Positions 24,757-34,180 are shown, numbered from the stretch's first letter. The stretch is 39,283 nt of DNA from an uncultured Clostridia bacterium (GCA_947589415.1 CANQBP010000020.1:1-39283), one strand, 5' to 3'. The notes: generated by a model not told the origin, from the sequence alone. Numbers and translations: made by a program.

Positions 24757-24803
24757 AAACACCCGGCCAGTCGTAATGAATACGAATACGGTCGGGTGTT
24801 TTT
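24757..24803 (+). terminator. Terminator of the rimP-infB operon
   Basis: AAACACCCGGCC (24757-24768) pairs with GGTCGGGTGTTT (24790-24801) with one mismatch, followed by TTTCC. It lies 44 bases after infB. Confidence 0.8.
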
Positions 24804-25030
24804 CCATATATTATATAAGTTATATAAGCTGTCGCAGACAAAAACAGCATAGTCACATAATAAAACTGCTCGTTGTTTAAAGTCATAAGATTGCGGCAGC
24901 CGTATTTATAAGACAAAAGAAAGTCGGCTGCTCAAGATACTGCTTACATGAGCGACCGACTTTTTTAATAAACACACCTATGAATTTTCTAATCAACCGA
25001 GCTTACAATCCTAATTCGTATATACCGACA
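24804..25030 (+). other. Non-coding stretch with alternative hairpins and terminator
   Basis: No gene is credible here. GCAGCCG (about 24896-24902) can pair with CGGCTGC (24925-24931). The competing stem AAGTCGG...GCTC (24921-24933) with GAGC...CCGACTT (24950-24962) ends in TTTTTT. These two pairings are mutually exclusive, like a terminator/antiterminator switch, yet no plus-strand gene follows. The second stem can also end the leftward pilin transcript. Confidence 0.45.
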
Positions 25031-25735
25031 TCACGGAGTTGACGAAAGAGTATTGATGGGATCACATTCAAAACCAATACCCGTTGTAAACGAATCATCA
25101 CCTACAACAAAAACACCCGTATCACCTGTATCAACATACGACGATCCGACTAAAAAATTAACATTCTCACAATTGTTGAGTATAACGCTGCCGGTTACAC
25201 TATAACCGTCAACCATATTGATCTCATAGTTCAAATAATAGAACACATCATCTTCGTCCGGATCACCCCTGGTCAGTTTTTGTCTGGATACCGTAAAAAC
25301 AATATTATCAACACCCTGAACGGTCAAAACAGGTGATGCGATTATATTACCGCTCTCATCTCTGTCATTTGTATTATAGTCTAAATTTTCCGACCCCGGA
25401 TCCATTTTCATATACTGAGTACTTTGGGGTGAGATCTGAAGCTGACTTACGCCTGAAAGGTAATTAGTACCGCTCGAAAGAGTATCCGTCTTGCTTGAAT
25501 CAATAAAATAAAGATTTTTGCAAACCCTTGCATACGTAAAGATAAAATCCTCAATTTCCGTTGCCTTATCCTGTTCAGCCGAACGAACCGATGCTGTTGA
25601 ATAATTATTCATAGTTGAGGCAAATATTCCCACACCAAGACCCGCAGTTATCGACAGTATAGCAACCGTCACCACGAGTTCAACAAGAGTGAAACCTCTC
25701 TTACTTTTTGCTTTTCGCACTCCAAACCACCTCAC
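25031..25735 (-). CDS. Type IV pilin-like protein (class III signal)
   Basis: The 234-residue protein starts with a basic leader and the prepilin cleavage site KRG/FTLVELVVTVAIL, with the conserved glutamate at mature position 5, then a hydrophobic helix and a beta-rich head. It should be cleaved by the prepilin peptidase encoded in this cluster and be built into, or prime, the pilus. Its large head (about 190 residues) and low copy context suggest a minor pilin. It follows the other pilin gene by three bases and shares its promoter. Confidence 0.88.
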   Translation of the reverse strand: MRWFGVRKAKSKRGFTLVELVVTVAILSITAGLGVGIFASTMNNYSTASVRSAEQDKATEIEDFIFTYARVCKNLYFIDSSKTDTLSSGTNYLSGVSQLQISPQSTQYMKMDPGSENLDYNTNDRDESGNIIASPVLTVQGVDNIVFTVSRQKLTRGDPDEDDVFYYLNYEINMVDGYSVTGSVILNNCENVNFLVGSSYVDTGDTGVFVVGDDSFTTGIGFECDPINTLSSTP

Positions 25736-25738
25736 ATT

Positions 25739-26302
25739 TTAACTGTACGGAACAAAACTTTCATTGATTATACTTCCTTTTGCAGATTCAAAACAAGTAA
25801 CAATTCTAATACCTTCAACATAAAGTTCTTTTCTGGTATCGTCCTTCTTGCCTATATTTACGCCAACATCGGGAACGAGCGTATATTGGAATGAAACACC
25901 GTTGTTGAATACAGGCTCATATTTGCCGGAAGAATTTTTCTGAGGCGATACAAAAACCGCACCCGGAACCTTTTCCGAAATAGCTGCAGCAACAGCCGTA
26001 CCGAGATCGTTTGACGTAGGATTGCTGTTGACTATCTGATCAATAACATCTTCAGCTTGGGAAACATCAGAAATTTTCATTTTACTAAACGTATTGAAAA
26101 CAATTTCATTAACTGACGAGTTTAAGAGGTCTGTTCTGTTTTCATCGGCATTATATACGGTTGTCGTATAGCCGCCAACCATTGCACCGAGCGTTGACGC
26201 AAAAACTATAACAATAATTGCAACACCCACAAGCACTTCAACAAGCGACATACCCTTTTTGGATCTGATTTTTCTGATACCGGAAAAACCCGTTTTTTTC
26301 AT
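25739..26302 (-). CDS. Type IV pilin-like protein (minor pilin type)
   Basis: A 187-residue prepilin with leader RKIRSKKG and cleavage before MSLVEVLVGVAIIVIVFAS; the glutamate at mature position 5 is kept and position 1 is methionine. A GspI/PilV-like minor pilin is plausible from the SLVEVLV motif. It has a GGGAGG site and a promoter at 26381-26408, separate from the pilus assembly operon upstream, so pilin amounts can be set independently. Confidence 0.87.
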   Translation of the reverse strand: MKKTGFSGIRKIRSKKGMSLVEVLVGVAIIVIVFASTLGAMVGGYTTTVYNADENRTDLLNSSVNEIVFNTFSKMKISDVSQAEDVIDQIVNSNPTSNDLGTAVAAAISEKVPGAVFVSPQKNSSGKYEPVFNNGVSFQYTLVPDVGVNIGKKDDTRKELYVEGIRIVTCFESAKGSIINESFVPYS

Positions 26303-26380
26303 TATTCTAACCTCCCTTGCATAGTATCATGTTCACGAAGCACAATTTTGCTCTTTTTGAGATATAATACCCTACCCACT

Positions 26381-26408
26381 ATTATACTATAAAATCACGG
26401 TAATTCAA
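26381..26408 (-). promoter_or_regulatory. Promoter of the pilin gene pair
   Basis: On the minus strand TTGAAT (26408-26403) and TATAAT (26386-26381) are spaced by 16 bases, about 70 bases before the first pilin start. Confidence 0.65.
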
Positions 26409-26483
26409 CATCTTTTTTTAGGATAAAACAAACAAATTTTTTAAGTATAATTTGGTAATAAATTAACAAAAAATAACGGCAAA

Positions 26484-26513
26484 GGTACATTGACGTTTGT
26501 ACGTCAATGTACC
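26484..26513 (-). terminator. Terminator of the pilus assembly operon
   Basis: A perfect 13-bp stem (26484-26496 with 26501-26513, loop TTGT or ACAA) follows pilC and is succeeded on the minus strand by TTTGCCGTTATTTTTTG. It separates the assembly operon from the pilin pair. Confidence 0.8.
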
Positions 26514-26572
26514 AAAGTCTGCCTTGTATCTGAATATACAGCAGCAAAACAGACGCAAGGTATGCCGTATTT

Positions 26573-27814
26573 TTATGTATTCTCATCGATAACGCTATAA
26601 ACACCGAACATCGGAAGAATCATAGATACAACAACTACACCTACAACAACACCGATAACAACCGTCATAATAGGTGTCATTGCGTCGGTAAGTTTTTGCG
26701 TGGACTCATCACTCTGTTCCTCAAACAGTTCTGCCATTTTGAAAAGTGAGTCGCCAAGCATACCGGATTCCTCACCGACACGAACCATTGACACGAGTAT
26801 GGGATCAAACACGGAATGTTTTGACATTGCTTCGTTAATCGGAACACCGATTTGCACATCATCAATAACGGACTGTACCTGCTCCTTAACAAATATGTTC
26901 GGTACTGCATCACGGGCAAGACCCATAGCTTTATGGATAGGTATGCCGGCATCTGTAAGCGTTGACATCAGTCGGCAAAAACGTGCAAGTGAGCTTTGAC
27001 GTACAATAGGGCCAATAAGCGGAATTTTCAGCGACACCTTAGCTAACATCATCTGAAATTCGGCATTGTTCTTTTTAAGTGTAATAAAGGCAAATATCAA
27101 AACCGCAGCTATAATCAAAAGCAGCCACCAATAGCCTATAAGTATATCGGAAAAGCCCATTACTGCGAGGGTAAGTCCCGGCAATTCCGCACCGAACGAA
27201 CCGTATGTATCCTTAAAGGTCGGAAGTACGAAACCGCAAAGGATTATAATAAGTGCAATAACAAGTACAATAAGGAAAATAGGATATGTGAACGCACTTC
27301 TTAGTTTTCCCGAAAGTGCTATATCCTTTTTGCATATGAGCGCACACTGTTGGAATGCGGAGTCAAGACGTCCGTTTGCCTCACCGGCCTCTACTATACT
27401 TATATAAACACCCGGAAAGCCTTCAAAGTTCTTCATTGATTGAGAGAGGGTAAAGCCGTTATACAGATTCTCATTGATTTCTCGAAGGATTTTTTTCATT
27501 GACGGATCTTTCTCGGCATCAATCATAATCTGCATGGACATCGAAAGGTTTATACCTGCCTTCATCATCATACCGAGCTGATTGAAGAGCATCAGCAAAG
27601 CCTTTTTCTTTAATTTCTTTGTATGGACATCGCCTCCGAGATCCATCTGCCATATACTCGTAGGAGCATCATCTCCGGCAGAGGTTTCCCTGATATCTTG
27701 AACAATAAGCCCCTTTTCACGGAGCATTGCCACGGCCTGACTCTGCGTTTCGGCCTCTATCGCACCTTCTTTTTTCTGATTTCTGGCGTTCATCGCCACG
27801 TACTTAAATTTCAA
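26573..27814 (-). CDS. pilC: Type IV pilus inner-membrane platform protein PilC
   Basis: A 413-residue GspF/PilC protein, the membrane platform that couples the ATPases to pilin extraction. It has an N-terminal soluble region (MKFKYVAMNARNQKKEGAIE), two homologous T2SSF domains with GLTLSQSM-like segments (here YNGFTLSQSMKNFEGFPGVY near 135-155 and VGEESGMLGDSL near 345-356), and helices near 175-200, 220-250 and 385-410. The length fits the family. It is the last gene of the operon, 13 bases after pilT. Confidence 0.95.
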   Translation of the reverse strand: MKFKYVAMNARNQKKEGAIEAETQSQAVAMLREKGLIVQDIRETSAGDDAPTSIWQMDLGGDVHTKKLKKKALLMLFNQLGMMMKAGINLSMSMQIMIDAEKDPSMKKILREINENLYNGFTLSQSMKNFEGFPGVYISIVEAGEANGRLDSAFQQCALICKKDIALSGKLRSAFTYPIFLIVLVIALIIILCGFVLPTFKDTYGSFGAELPGLTLAVMGFSDILIGYWWLLLIIAAVLIFAFITLKKNNAEFQMMLAKVSLKIPLIGPIVRQSSLARFCRLMSTLTDAGIPIHKAMGLARDAVPNIFVKEQVQSVIDDVQIGVPINEAMSKHSVFDPILVSMVRVGEESGMLGDSLFKMAELFEEQSDESTQKLTDAMTPIMTVVIGVVVGVVVVSMILPMFGVYSVIDENT

Positions 27815-27827
27815 GACAGCTCACCCC

Positions 27828-28874
27828 TTATCTTCTGGCATCGGTGTCACCGATATCAAAGTTCCATGCCTTAGCTACCTGTTCGGTTATAAGTCCCTGC
27901 GCAAGAAGATTATCTATACTCTTGCTCATGGTAATCATACCGTACTGCTGACCGAGCTGTATCGACTGTTGAATGTTCGCAACTTTATTTTCACGTATAA
28001 GGTTACTTATTGCACCCGTTACAAACATTATCTCAAATGCCGCAATTCGTCCTCCCGTGGCTCTCGGCAGAAGTCTTTGTGAAATAACCGCCTTTAGAGA
28101 GGTAGAAAGCTGAACTCTTATCTGCTGCTGTTGATCCGGCGGGAATATATCAACAAGACGGTCGATAGTCTTTGCCGCACCTTCGGTATGTACCGTTGAA
28201 AATACCAAGTGACCTGTTTCGGTTGCCGTCAGTGCTATCTGAATAGACTCACGGTCACGCATCTCGCCGACGAGAATTATATCGGGGTCTTCACGCATCG
28301 CAGCCCTTAGCGCCATAGGATATGAACGGCTGTCAAGACCTATTTCCCTTTGATTTATGATACAGCGCTTAGGTGTATGCAGAAACTCAACAGGATCCTC
28401 AATGGTTATTATATGCTTACTCTTATACTTATTTATTTCATTTATAAGAGCCGCAAGAGTGGTTGATTTACCGGAACCCGTAGGGCCGCACATAAGAACA
28501 AGTCCCGAATTAAGATCCAGAGTTTTTCTTATTGAATTAGGAAGATTCAAGGTTGAAAGTTCCGGAACTACACTGTTAATAACACGGAGTACGAGTGATG
28601 TACCGTTACGCTGTCTGAAAGCATTGGCTCTGAAACGTCCGCATTCTCCTATTTCAACTGCCGCATCCGCCTCACCTGTTGCAAGAAATGTTTCAAATCT
28701 TGACTGGTTAAGAACAGCCTTTATGATTGCCGTGACCTCTGCCTCTTTAAGAGCAGGATCGTTTGTAAAAAATGCATTACCGTGAAGACGGTATGCGGGA
28801 TGGTTGCCCGATGCAAGGTGAATATCGGATGCACCCTTGCTTACAGCTTCTTTTACAAGGCTATAAAAATCCAT
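27828..28874 (-). CDS. pilT: Type IV pilus retraction ATPase PilT
   Basis: A 348-residue hexameric ATPase that powers pilus retraction. It shows Walker A GPTGSGKST (130-138), the aspartate box, Walker B EDPDIILVGEMRDRESI, the histidine box HLVFSTVHTEGAA, and AIRE-like C-terminal parts. The N-terminal MDFYSLVKEAVSKGASDIHL is PilT-type. Together with PilB it indicates a retractable pilus (twitching, DNA uptake or adhesion). Confidence 0.95.
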   Translation of the reverse strand: MDFYSLVKEAVSKGASDIHLASGNHPAYRLHGNAFFTNDPALKEAEVTAIIKAVLNQSRFETFLATGEADAAVEIGECGRFRANAFRQRNGTSLVLRVINSVVPELSTLNLPNSIRKTLDLNSGLVLMCGPTGSGKSTTLAALINEINKYKSKHIITIEDPVEFLHTPKRCIINQREIGLDSRSYPMALRAAMREDPDIILVGEMRDRESIQIALTATETGHLVFSTVHTEGAAKTIDRLVDIFPPDQQQQIRVQLSTSLKAVISQRLLPRATGGRIAAFEIMFVTGAISNLIRENKVANIQQSIQLGQQYGMITMSKSIDNLLAQGLITEQVAKAWNFDIGDTDARR

Positions 28875-28935
28875 TATAATCTACCCCATTCTGTATATAG
28901 AATTTGTGTTTAAACACCTTTATATTCGGATCTCA

Positions 28936-30639
28936 TCAGTCATTTGAGATCGTCATGTCAATATATTCTTCATAGGAGGTAAGCCCTTCGAGAACATCTC
29001 TTCGCACATTCTCTTTCATGGGTATCATACCCTCCTTAATTGCCATATCCCTCAATTCGTCTGTGCTGACTCCCTGGGTAACGGCTCTTTTAAGAGTTGT
29101 TGTAAGGAGCATTACTTCATGAACGGCAATACGTCCTTTATATCCCTTCATATTACATTTCTCGCAGCCGACGGGACGATAAAGCGTTATTTCTTCATTT
29201 TCGTCAAGTCCTAAACCTATGCGTTCGTTCTGATCGGGACTATATGCCTCCTTACAGTTTGTACAAAGTCTTCTTGCGAGTTTCTGTGCAATAATTCCCA
29301 AAAGTGCCGAGGAAACCATGTACGGCTCTATTCCCATATCCACAAGACGTGCCACCGAGCTTGGCGCATCGTACGTATGAAGTGTCGAAAGCACAAGGTG
29401 ACCTGTGATAGCTGCCTGTACTGCTATTCCTGCCGTTTCGCCGTCACGAATCTCACCGATCATTATGATATCGGGGTCTTGACGAAGTATGCTTCGCAGT
29501 GCTGCGGCAAATGTCAAACCTGCTTTTTCGTTCGTCTGTACCTGGGTTATTCCCTGTTGGATCATTTCGACAGGATCTTCAACCGTAATAATATTTATAT
29601 CCTCACCCATAACCTCATGCAATGCCGTATAAAGTGTTGTTGACTTACCTGAACCGGTAGCACCCGTTACAAGGATAATACCTCGGTGGCTTTTTACAAG
29701 GTGATCGAACTTTTCAAGATTTTCGGGAAGAAATCCTATATTATCTTTCTTAAGCTCCATTCCGAGCGAGGTCGTAATACGCATAACTATCTTCTCACCA
29801 AACAGGCACGGAAGAACGGAAATACGGAAGTCTATATCCTTTCCTCCGACACGGTATTTGATACGACCGTCCTGAGGGATACGTTTTTCGGCTATATTCA
29901 TATTTCCTATGAATTTTATACGAGATGTAACGGACGGTATAAGCTCCGGTGCCGTTTCCATATATATTTGCAGCTTACCGTCAATACGAAACCTTATTCT
30001 CAAACATTCCTCCATGGGTTCGATATGAATATCCGAAGCCTTTGAAAATATTGCTTCTTCAAGCATACTGTTTACAAAACGTATGATAGGCTGATCGTTT
30101 GCTGATGCATCTTGGGCAGCAGCTGCTTCTGCCTCAAGCTCCGCCTTAGTTTTTCCGCCGCCCTTCGATTCAAGAAACTCCTTAGCATCGTCTATTGCTT
30201 TTTTTGCTGCATACAGCTCACGAAATTTGTTATTGATTTTAGATCCTTCGGCTATAACAGGCATTATCTTCATTTTTGTTGTAATTCCGATATCCTGTAT
30301 TCCGTTATAGTTTGTAGGATCTGCCATGGCAACCGTAAGAAAACGTCCGTTTTTCTCTATTCCTATTGCCATGTGCTTTTGAGCTATATCTTCCGGAATT
30401 ATTCCGGATATTTCTTCGGGTATCTGTACTTCATCAAGATTTATGTACGGGATTCTGAGCTGCTGCTCAAGAGCCTTACACACTTGCAGTTCGGTCACAA
30501 CACCATCTTCAACGAGAATGTCCGCAACACGCTTACCGCTTTCCGTTTTCTGCTTTTTAAGCGCTTCGTCAAGCTGTTCATCGGTAATGGCACCCGAATT
30601 GATAAGAATTTGTCCTATTCTAAGCTGATTTGCTTTCAT
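28936..30639 (-). CDS. pilB: Type IV pilus extension ATPase PilB
   Basis: A 567-residue GspE/PilB ATPase. The N-terminal MshEN-type domain (1-150, RIGQILINSGAITDEQLDEA), which in relatives can bind cyclic-di-GMP, precedes the catalytic core with Walker A GATGSGKST (326-334), DPDIIMIGEIRDGETA and GHLVLSTLHTYDA. The tetracysteine zinc motif (CTNCKEA... CEKCNMKGYKGR) near 455-495 is complete. It drives pilus assembly. It begins 15 bases after the prepilin-peptidase gene and is followed by pilT. Confidence 0.96.
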   Translation of the reverse strand: MKANQLRIGQILINSGAITDEQLDEALKKQKTESGKRVADILVEDGVVTELQVCKALEQQLRIPYINLDEVQIPEEISGIIPEDIAQKHMAIGIEKNGRFLTVAMADPTNYNGIQDIGITTKMKIMPVIAEGSKINNKFRELYAAKKAIDDAKEFLESKGGGKTKAELEAEAAAAQDASANDQPIIRFVNSMLEEAIFSKASDIHIEPMEECLRIRFRIDGKLQIYMETAPELIPSVTSRIKFIGNMNIAEKRIPQDGRIKYRVGGKDIDFRISVLPCLFGEKIVMRITTSLGMELKKDNIGFLPENLEKFDHLVKSHRGIILVTGATGSGKSTTLYTALHEVMGEDINIITVEDPVEMIQQGITQVQTNEKAGLTFAAALRSILRQDPDIIMIGEIRDGETAGIAVQAAITGHLVLSTLHTYDAPSSVARLVDMGIEPYMVSSALLGIIAQKLARRLCTNCKEAYSPDQNERIGLGLDENEEITLYRPVGCEKCNMKGYKGRIAVHEVMLLTTTLKRAVTQGVSTDELRDMAIKEGMIPMKENVRRDVLEGLTSYEEYIDMTISND

Positions 30640-30654
30640 AATTCCAGCTCCCGA

Positions 30655-31608
30655 TTAAAAATTAAATAAATTAAAATATAATTGCACCAAAAATTTTACA
30701 AGGTCAAACAGAACTATATATACCGCAAGAGCTGCCGCCAAATACGGTCCGAACGCAAGATACGAACCAAAGCCCACGGTTTCGTCATCGGTCTGTTCGT
30801 CGGAATCGGCTTCGTTTTCCGCTGTTGTGTCCGCCGAGCCGTCAGAACCGTCTTCGGTTTCCGGCGCATCGGTATTTTCGGCAACTGCTGTGTTTTCTTC
30901 ATCTGCTTCAGACATTTCGGTCTGTATGTGTTCGGCTTTTCTGCCGTACGCAATCTTTGATGTTATTATTATTGCTGCAAAGAACAGCGTAGCGACTACA
31001 ACTGCGATTAGAAAAACAACGATCGCACCCGGAAATCCCGCAAGAATACCTCCTGCAAAGAACAGCTTGACGTCACCGAAACCCATTCCGTCACGCTTAT
31101 ACACCACCATGCCGATCAGGTCTATAAGAATCATTGAAACCGCACCTATACCGGCACCTGCCAGCGGCGACCACCATGATGCATGGAATATGTTATAGCC
31201 CCTCACTATGTCATAGATACTCAGTGCAGCGGCGAGTATTCCGAGAATTATTGTAAACTGATCAGGTATTATCTGATATTTTATATCCGCTATCGTTATA
31301 AGCAGACAATCAAAAAGTATCAAAGCAAGGACGCAGAAATAAATATCATAACCCTTATTAAATTGAAGTCTGCATAACGCAAGACAAACCGATACCAATA
31401 TTGAAACCGCTATGCCTGACGGCAGATATTTCACTCGTTTGCCCGATAAAAGCTGTTCCGACGGAGTTTCACCATAATCGCACAGCCATTTTGCAGGTAT
31501 GCGATTTATGATGTAATACCCCAGTGCAGTCAAAACAAAACCAATCGGTAAACACGATATCACCCATACCATTCCCGCAGGTGACATCAAATAATTAAAC
31601 GGCTGCAT
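30655..31608 (-). CDS. pilD: Prepilin peptidase (A24 family) with acidic insertion
   Basis: A 317-residue polytopic membrane protease that removes leader peptides from prepilins. The catalytic aspartates are present: D108 in ITIADIKYQIIPD and D179 in the GxGD-type motif GMGFGDVKL. The N-terminal region lacks the paired CxxC motifs of classical PilD methyltransferase domains, so N-methylation is doubtful. Between the last helices there is an insertion of about 60 acidic residues (EADEENTAVAENTDAPETE and more) not found in standard family members. It sits between pilO and pilB in the operon. Confidence 0.9.
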   Translation of the reverse strand: MQPFNYLMSPAGMVWVISCLPIGFVLTALGYYIINRIPAKWLCDYGETPSEQLLSGKRVKYLPSGIAVSILVSVCLALCRLQFNKGYDIYFCVLALILFDCLLITIADIKYQIIPDQFTIILGILAAALSIYDIVRGYNIFHASWWSPLAGAGIGAVSMILIDLIGMVVYKRDGMGFGDVKLFFAGGILAGFPGAIVVFLIAVVVATLFFAAIIITSKIAYGRKAEHIQTEMSEADEENTAVAENTDAPETEDGSDGSADTTAENEADSDEQTDDETVGFGSYLAFGPYLAAALAVYIVLFDLVKFLVQLYFNLFNF

Positions 31609-31635
31609 TAAAATCTCTCCGAACTTTCAATTTCA

Positions 31636-32331
31636 TCATGCTGCCGACGAAACGGAGCTTTGTGTTGCAGTGGCAGCAGTAGAAGCATTAGCCTGATTCT
31701 TAGTCATATCAAAGAAGTAAAGTTGAATTTCAAGCGTAGCATCATAGAGCGTATCGGCGCTTGCAGCAGGTTTTTTTGAACCCTCTTTAGCCGTTTCGCC
31801 TGTTGTTGTATTAGCCTTATCCTCTGCCTCTGTTACAGATATCTTGCTTACAAAATACGAACCCTTTGATTCGGACTCAAAGTACTTTAGTGTTTCGATC
31901 AATTTCTTCTCGGTTGTTGTAAAGGAGAACTTAATCGTTGTAACATAAAGCGGATCTCCGGTAGCAGATACTTTTCCGCTTGGATCAGGTCTTCTTTCAT
32001 TTATTGAAAGGCTTGAAAGATCGTAATCCAAATCATTAAGCATATCCCTTATATCATCTGCTGTTGTATCTGCATTCATTGTAAGAGTTTGGGTTTTTGT
32101 TTCGCACTCTTTTTTCATCTCTTCTATGCTTGCCTTTACTTCATCTGCACGGTTAAGGTAATCCTTATACATATTGATTGTCGAATCCGCGGACACATGG
32201 TCCGCATTATACTTGTCTATTTTCTGAGAAAACGGTATCTGTACTGCTACAAGGAATATTATGCACACAACCAAAATCAACAGAATTACCCATACAAATT
32301 TAGGAATTGTTATAGATTGTTTTTTATTCAT
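31636..32331 (-). CDS. pilO: Type IV pilus alignment protein PilO-like
   Basis: A 231-residue protein with one N-terminal membrane helix (about 12-35), a coiled coil (about 40-85, DYLNRADEVKASIEEMKKEC) and a PilO/GspM-like ferredoxin-fold domain (about 90-170). It ends in a low-complexity A/S/T tail. In known systems PilO pairs with PilN to form the inner-membrane alignment complex. It starts 25 bases after the PilMN gene, matching the usual order M-N-O. Confidence 0.8.
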   Translation of the reverse strand: MNKKQSITIPKFVWVILLILVVCIIFLVAVQIPFSQKIDKYNADHVSADSTINMYKDYLNRADEVKASIEEMKKECETKTQTLTMNADTTADDIRDMLNDLDYDLSSLSINERRPDPSGKVSATGDPLYVTTIKFSFTTTEKKLIETLKYFESESKGSYFVSKISVTEAEDKANTTTGETAKEGSKKPAASADTLYDATLEIQLYFFDMTKNQANASTAATATQSSVSSAA

Positions 32332-32356
32332 TTTAGTTTACCTCCGTCAGGTTATA

Positions 32357-34180
32357 TCAGGCTGCACTGCCGTCCGAGCTTGCAGCAGACGATGTACCGT
32401 CCGCCGTGCTTCCCTCACTGGAAACCTGTGTTGTTCCGCCGGTATTTCCCGTGCCGCCTGCCGTACTCTGTTCAGTCTTGCCTGCCGCCTCTTCAGCCTT
32501 TTGAATAGTTTCCTCTGTTACGTCAAGAACAATAGTTGCCCTCATTCTCTGCAGCGGGTTAGTTCCTCCCTGCGCATTATCGACAACAGCATTTACCGAT
32601 ATAGTATCTTCAAGTTTAAAATACTTCGTGTCTATAAGTTCATTCTTGAATTTAATAAAATCATCATAAGTATCGAGATCAACGCTTGTTCCGATAGTAT
32701 GTTGTGTATTGTCCATATCAAAGGCGGTACAAGCAACAACCTTATCTCTTACCTGTGACAAAAACTCGGTAGTTACATCGGCGGATTTAAGGCTTGTATC
32801 GGGCAGCATTGAAAGGTTTGTTTCAACGTTTGCAAGCTCCGCACGCCACTGACTTTCGTCATTTATAAGCTGTTTAGCGGGCGCATAGGCTTTATTGTTA
32901 AGCTCATCATTATCGTGCTTTTCACGAAGATAAAGCGCTCCCCACCAGCCCAAAACGGCAATCATCCATATAGCCGCAGCTGCGCCTATGCCGGCGGTTA
33001 TCATCTTGCCCAATTTTGCCGTGCTGTCGTTAGCCATAGCCGTGAGTATGTTGGTTTCGCCCATAATCAGGTTTGCCTCTGCGGGCGGCATCGTTACAAC
33101 GCCGTTGAGAGTTATAAACGAAGTCGTATCATAGCTCTTTTCGGAAGCGGAAGCATCTGATGCGGGCGGGAGTGTTCCGCCCGAAAACAGTCTTGTTACA
33201 TTCTCTATGGGGGCGGTAAGACCTATTTGGCGGCAGTAGTTATTTATATTCGGGAGCTTTGCAAGAACATCGACCAACACTATTTCGTCAACGTCAAGAC
33301 GTTTCTGTGACATAACGAGCTGAATATTTCTTACGACCTCCTGTGCTGCCGTATCAAGCATAAGCATAGCCTGTTTGCGGGTATTGGCTGACTTACACTT
33401 ATTACATATACCAAGACCCTCTTGACGTATAAGTTCTATTGCGCCGAGCTTACTCATACCAAATTCAAGGGAGAACAGTTCCGCTATATCCTCCAGCACG
33501 CCGGTGTAGGACTGTTGGAACACGGGTGCGCCGTTATGGAGCAGTACCACACGGGTTGCCGCAAAGTCAACGCTGATAATTGCAACAGACCTTGTTGCGG
33601 AGTTTATATCCGCCTTAGCCGTGTACAGCATACCCGCAATCGGAGGAACGATCTTCACAACGTTTACGCCCTCGGCAGCAAACGCTCTCCTCAAATTATC
33701 GAGAATATCCGTTTTTATCGCAAAAAGAGAAGCAGATATTTCGTTGCTTTTATTTGCTTTACCATACTGCTGTCCGTATTCAAAGTTAAGGATAGTATAT
33801 TTTTCCACTTCTTGGTGGAGAACCTGTTCCGCCTCAACTCTTGCGAATGTCGGAAGCAGTTTTTCCTTTGCCTGGGGGTGCTTATATTCCTTACTGATAA
33901 GAACATCTTCGTCCTCTATGCATATAAACACATCTCCCAGCACTATGCTGGCACTTTCCGCACAACGTTTAACGAAAGCTGCCAACTCATCACCTTTTTC
34001 ATACGGGTGATCCTTAAGAGATTCATTCAACTCAAAGATCTGGGGAACGGAAAAAGTTGAAGCCATTGAAGGCCTTTTGTTTTTTACTGCAAAGCCGCTT
34101 CCCTCGGGTTTATCATATTTAGCCGGGGTAAGAATAAGCAATCCTCTGGTTAATTGCAGTATCGTAGCTGTTGTTTCCAT
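32357..34180 (-). CDS. PilM-PilN fusion, pilus alignment complex
   Basis: A 607-residue protein combining two normally separate factors. Residues about 1-370 are PilM-like, an actin-type ATPase fold (AIISVDFAATRVVLL is the phosphate-loop strand), expected in the cytoplasm. A membrane helix (about 393-418) follows, then a PilN-like extracytoplasmic coiled-coil and ferredoxin-fold region to about 560, and a G/T/S-rich tail. The fusion would fix a 1:1 ratio and permanent contact of the two parts. I chose the ATG at 34180, which gives a natural METTATILQL start; the frame opens 24 codons earlier without a ribosome site. It is the first gene of the operon. Confidence 0.85.
   Translation of the reverse strand: METTATILQLTRGLLILTPAKYDKPEGSGFAVKNKRPSMASTFSVPQIFELNESLKDHPYEKGDELAAFVKRCAESASIVLGDVFICIEDEDVLISKEYKHPQAKEKLLPTFARVEAEQVLHQEVEKYTILNFEYGQQYGKANKSNEISASLFAIKTDILDNLRRAFAAEGVNVVKIVPPIAGMLYTAKADINSATRSVAIISVDFAATRVVLLHNGAPVFQQSYTGVLEDIAELFSLEFGMSKLGAIELIRQEGLGICNKCKSANTRKQAMLMLDTAAQEVVRNIQLVMSQKRLDVDEIVLVDVLAKLPNINNYCRQIGLTAPIENVTRLFSGGTLPPASDASASEKSYDTTSFITLNGVVTMPPAEANLIMGETNILTAMANDSTAKLGKMITAGIGAAAAIWMIAVLGWWGALYLREKHDNDELNNKAYAPAKQLINDESQWRAELANVETNLSMLPDTSLKSADVTTEFLSQVRDKVVACTAFDMDNTQHTIGTSVDLDTYDDFIKFKNELIDTKYFKLEDTISVNAVVDNAQGGTNPLQRMRATIVLDVTEETIQKAEEAAGKTEQSTAGGTGNTGGTTQVSSEGSTADGTSSAASSDGSAA

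Noticed and set aside
24086-24916. Long minus-strand open frame opposite infB and its terminator
   Set aside because: Its codons are the complement of conserved infB sequence, it crosses a terminator and it lacks a ribosome binding site; it is a shadow frame.
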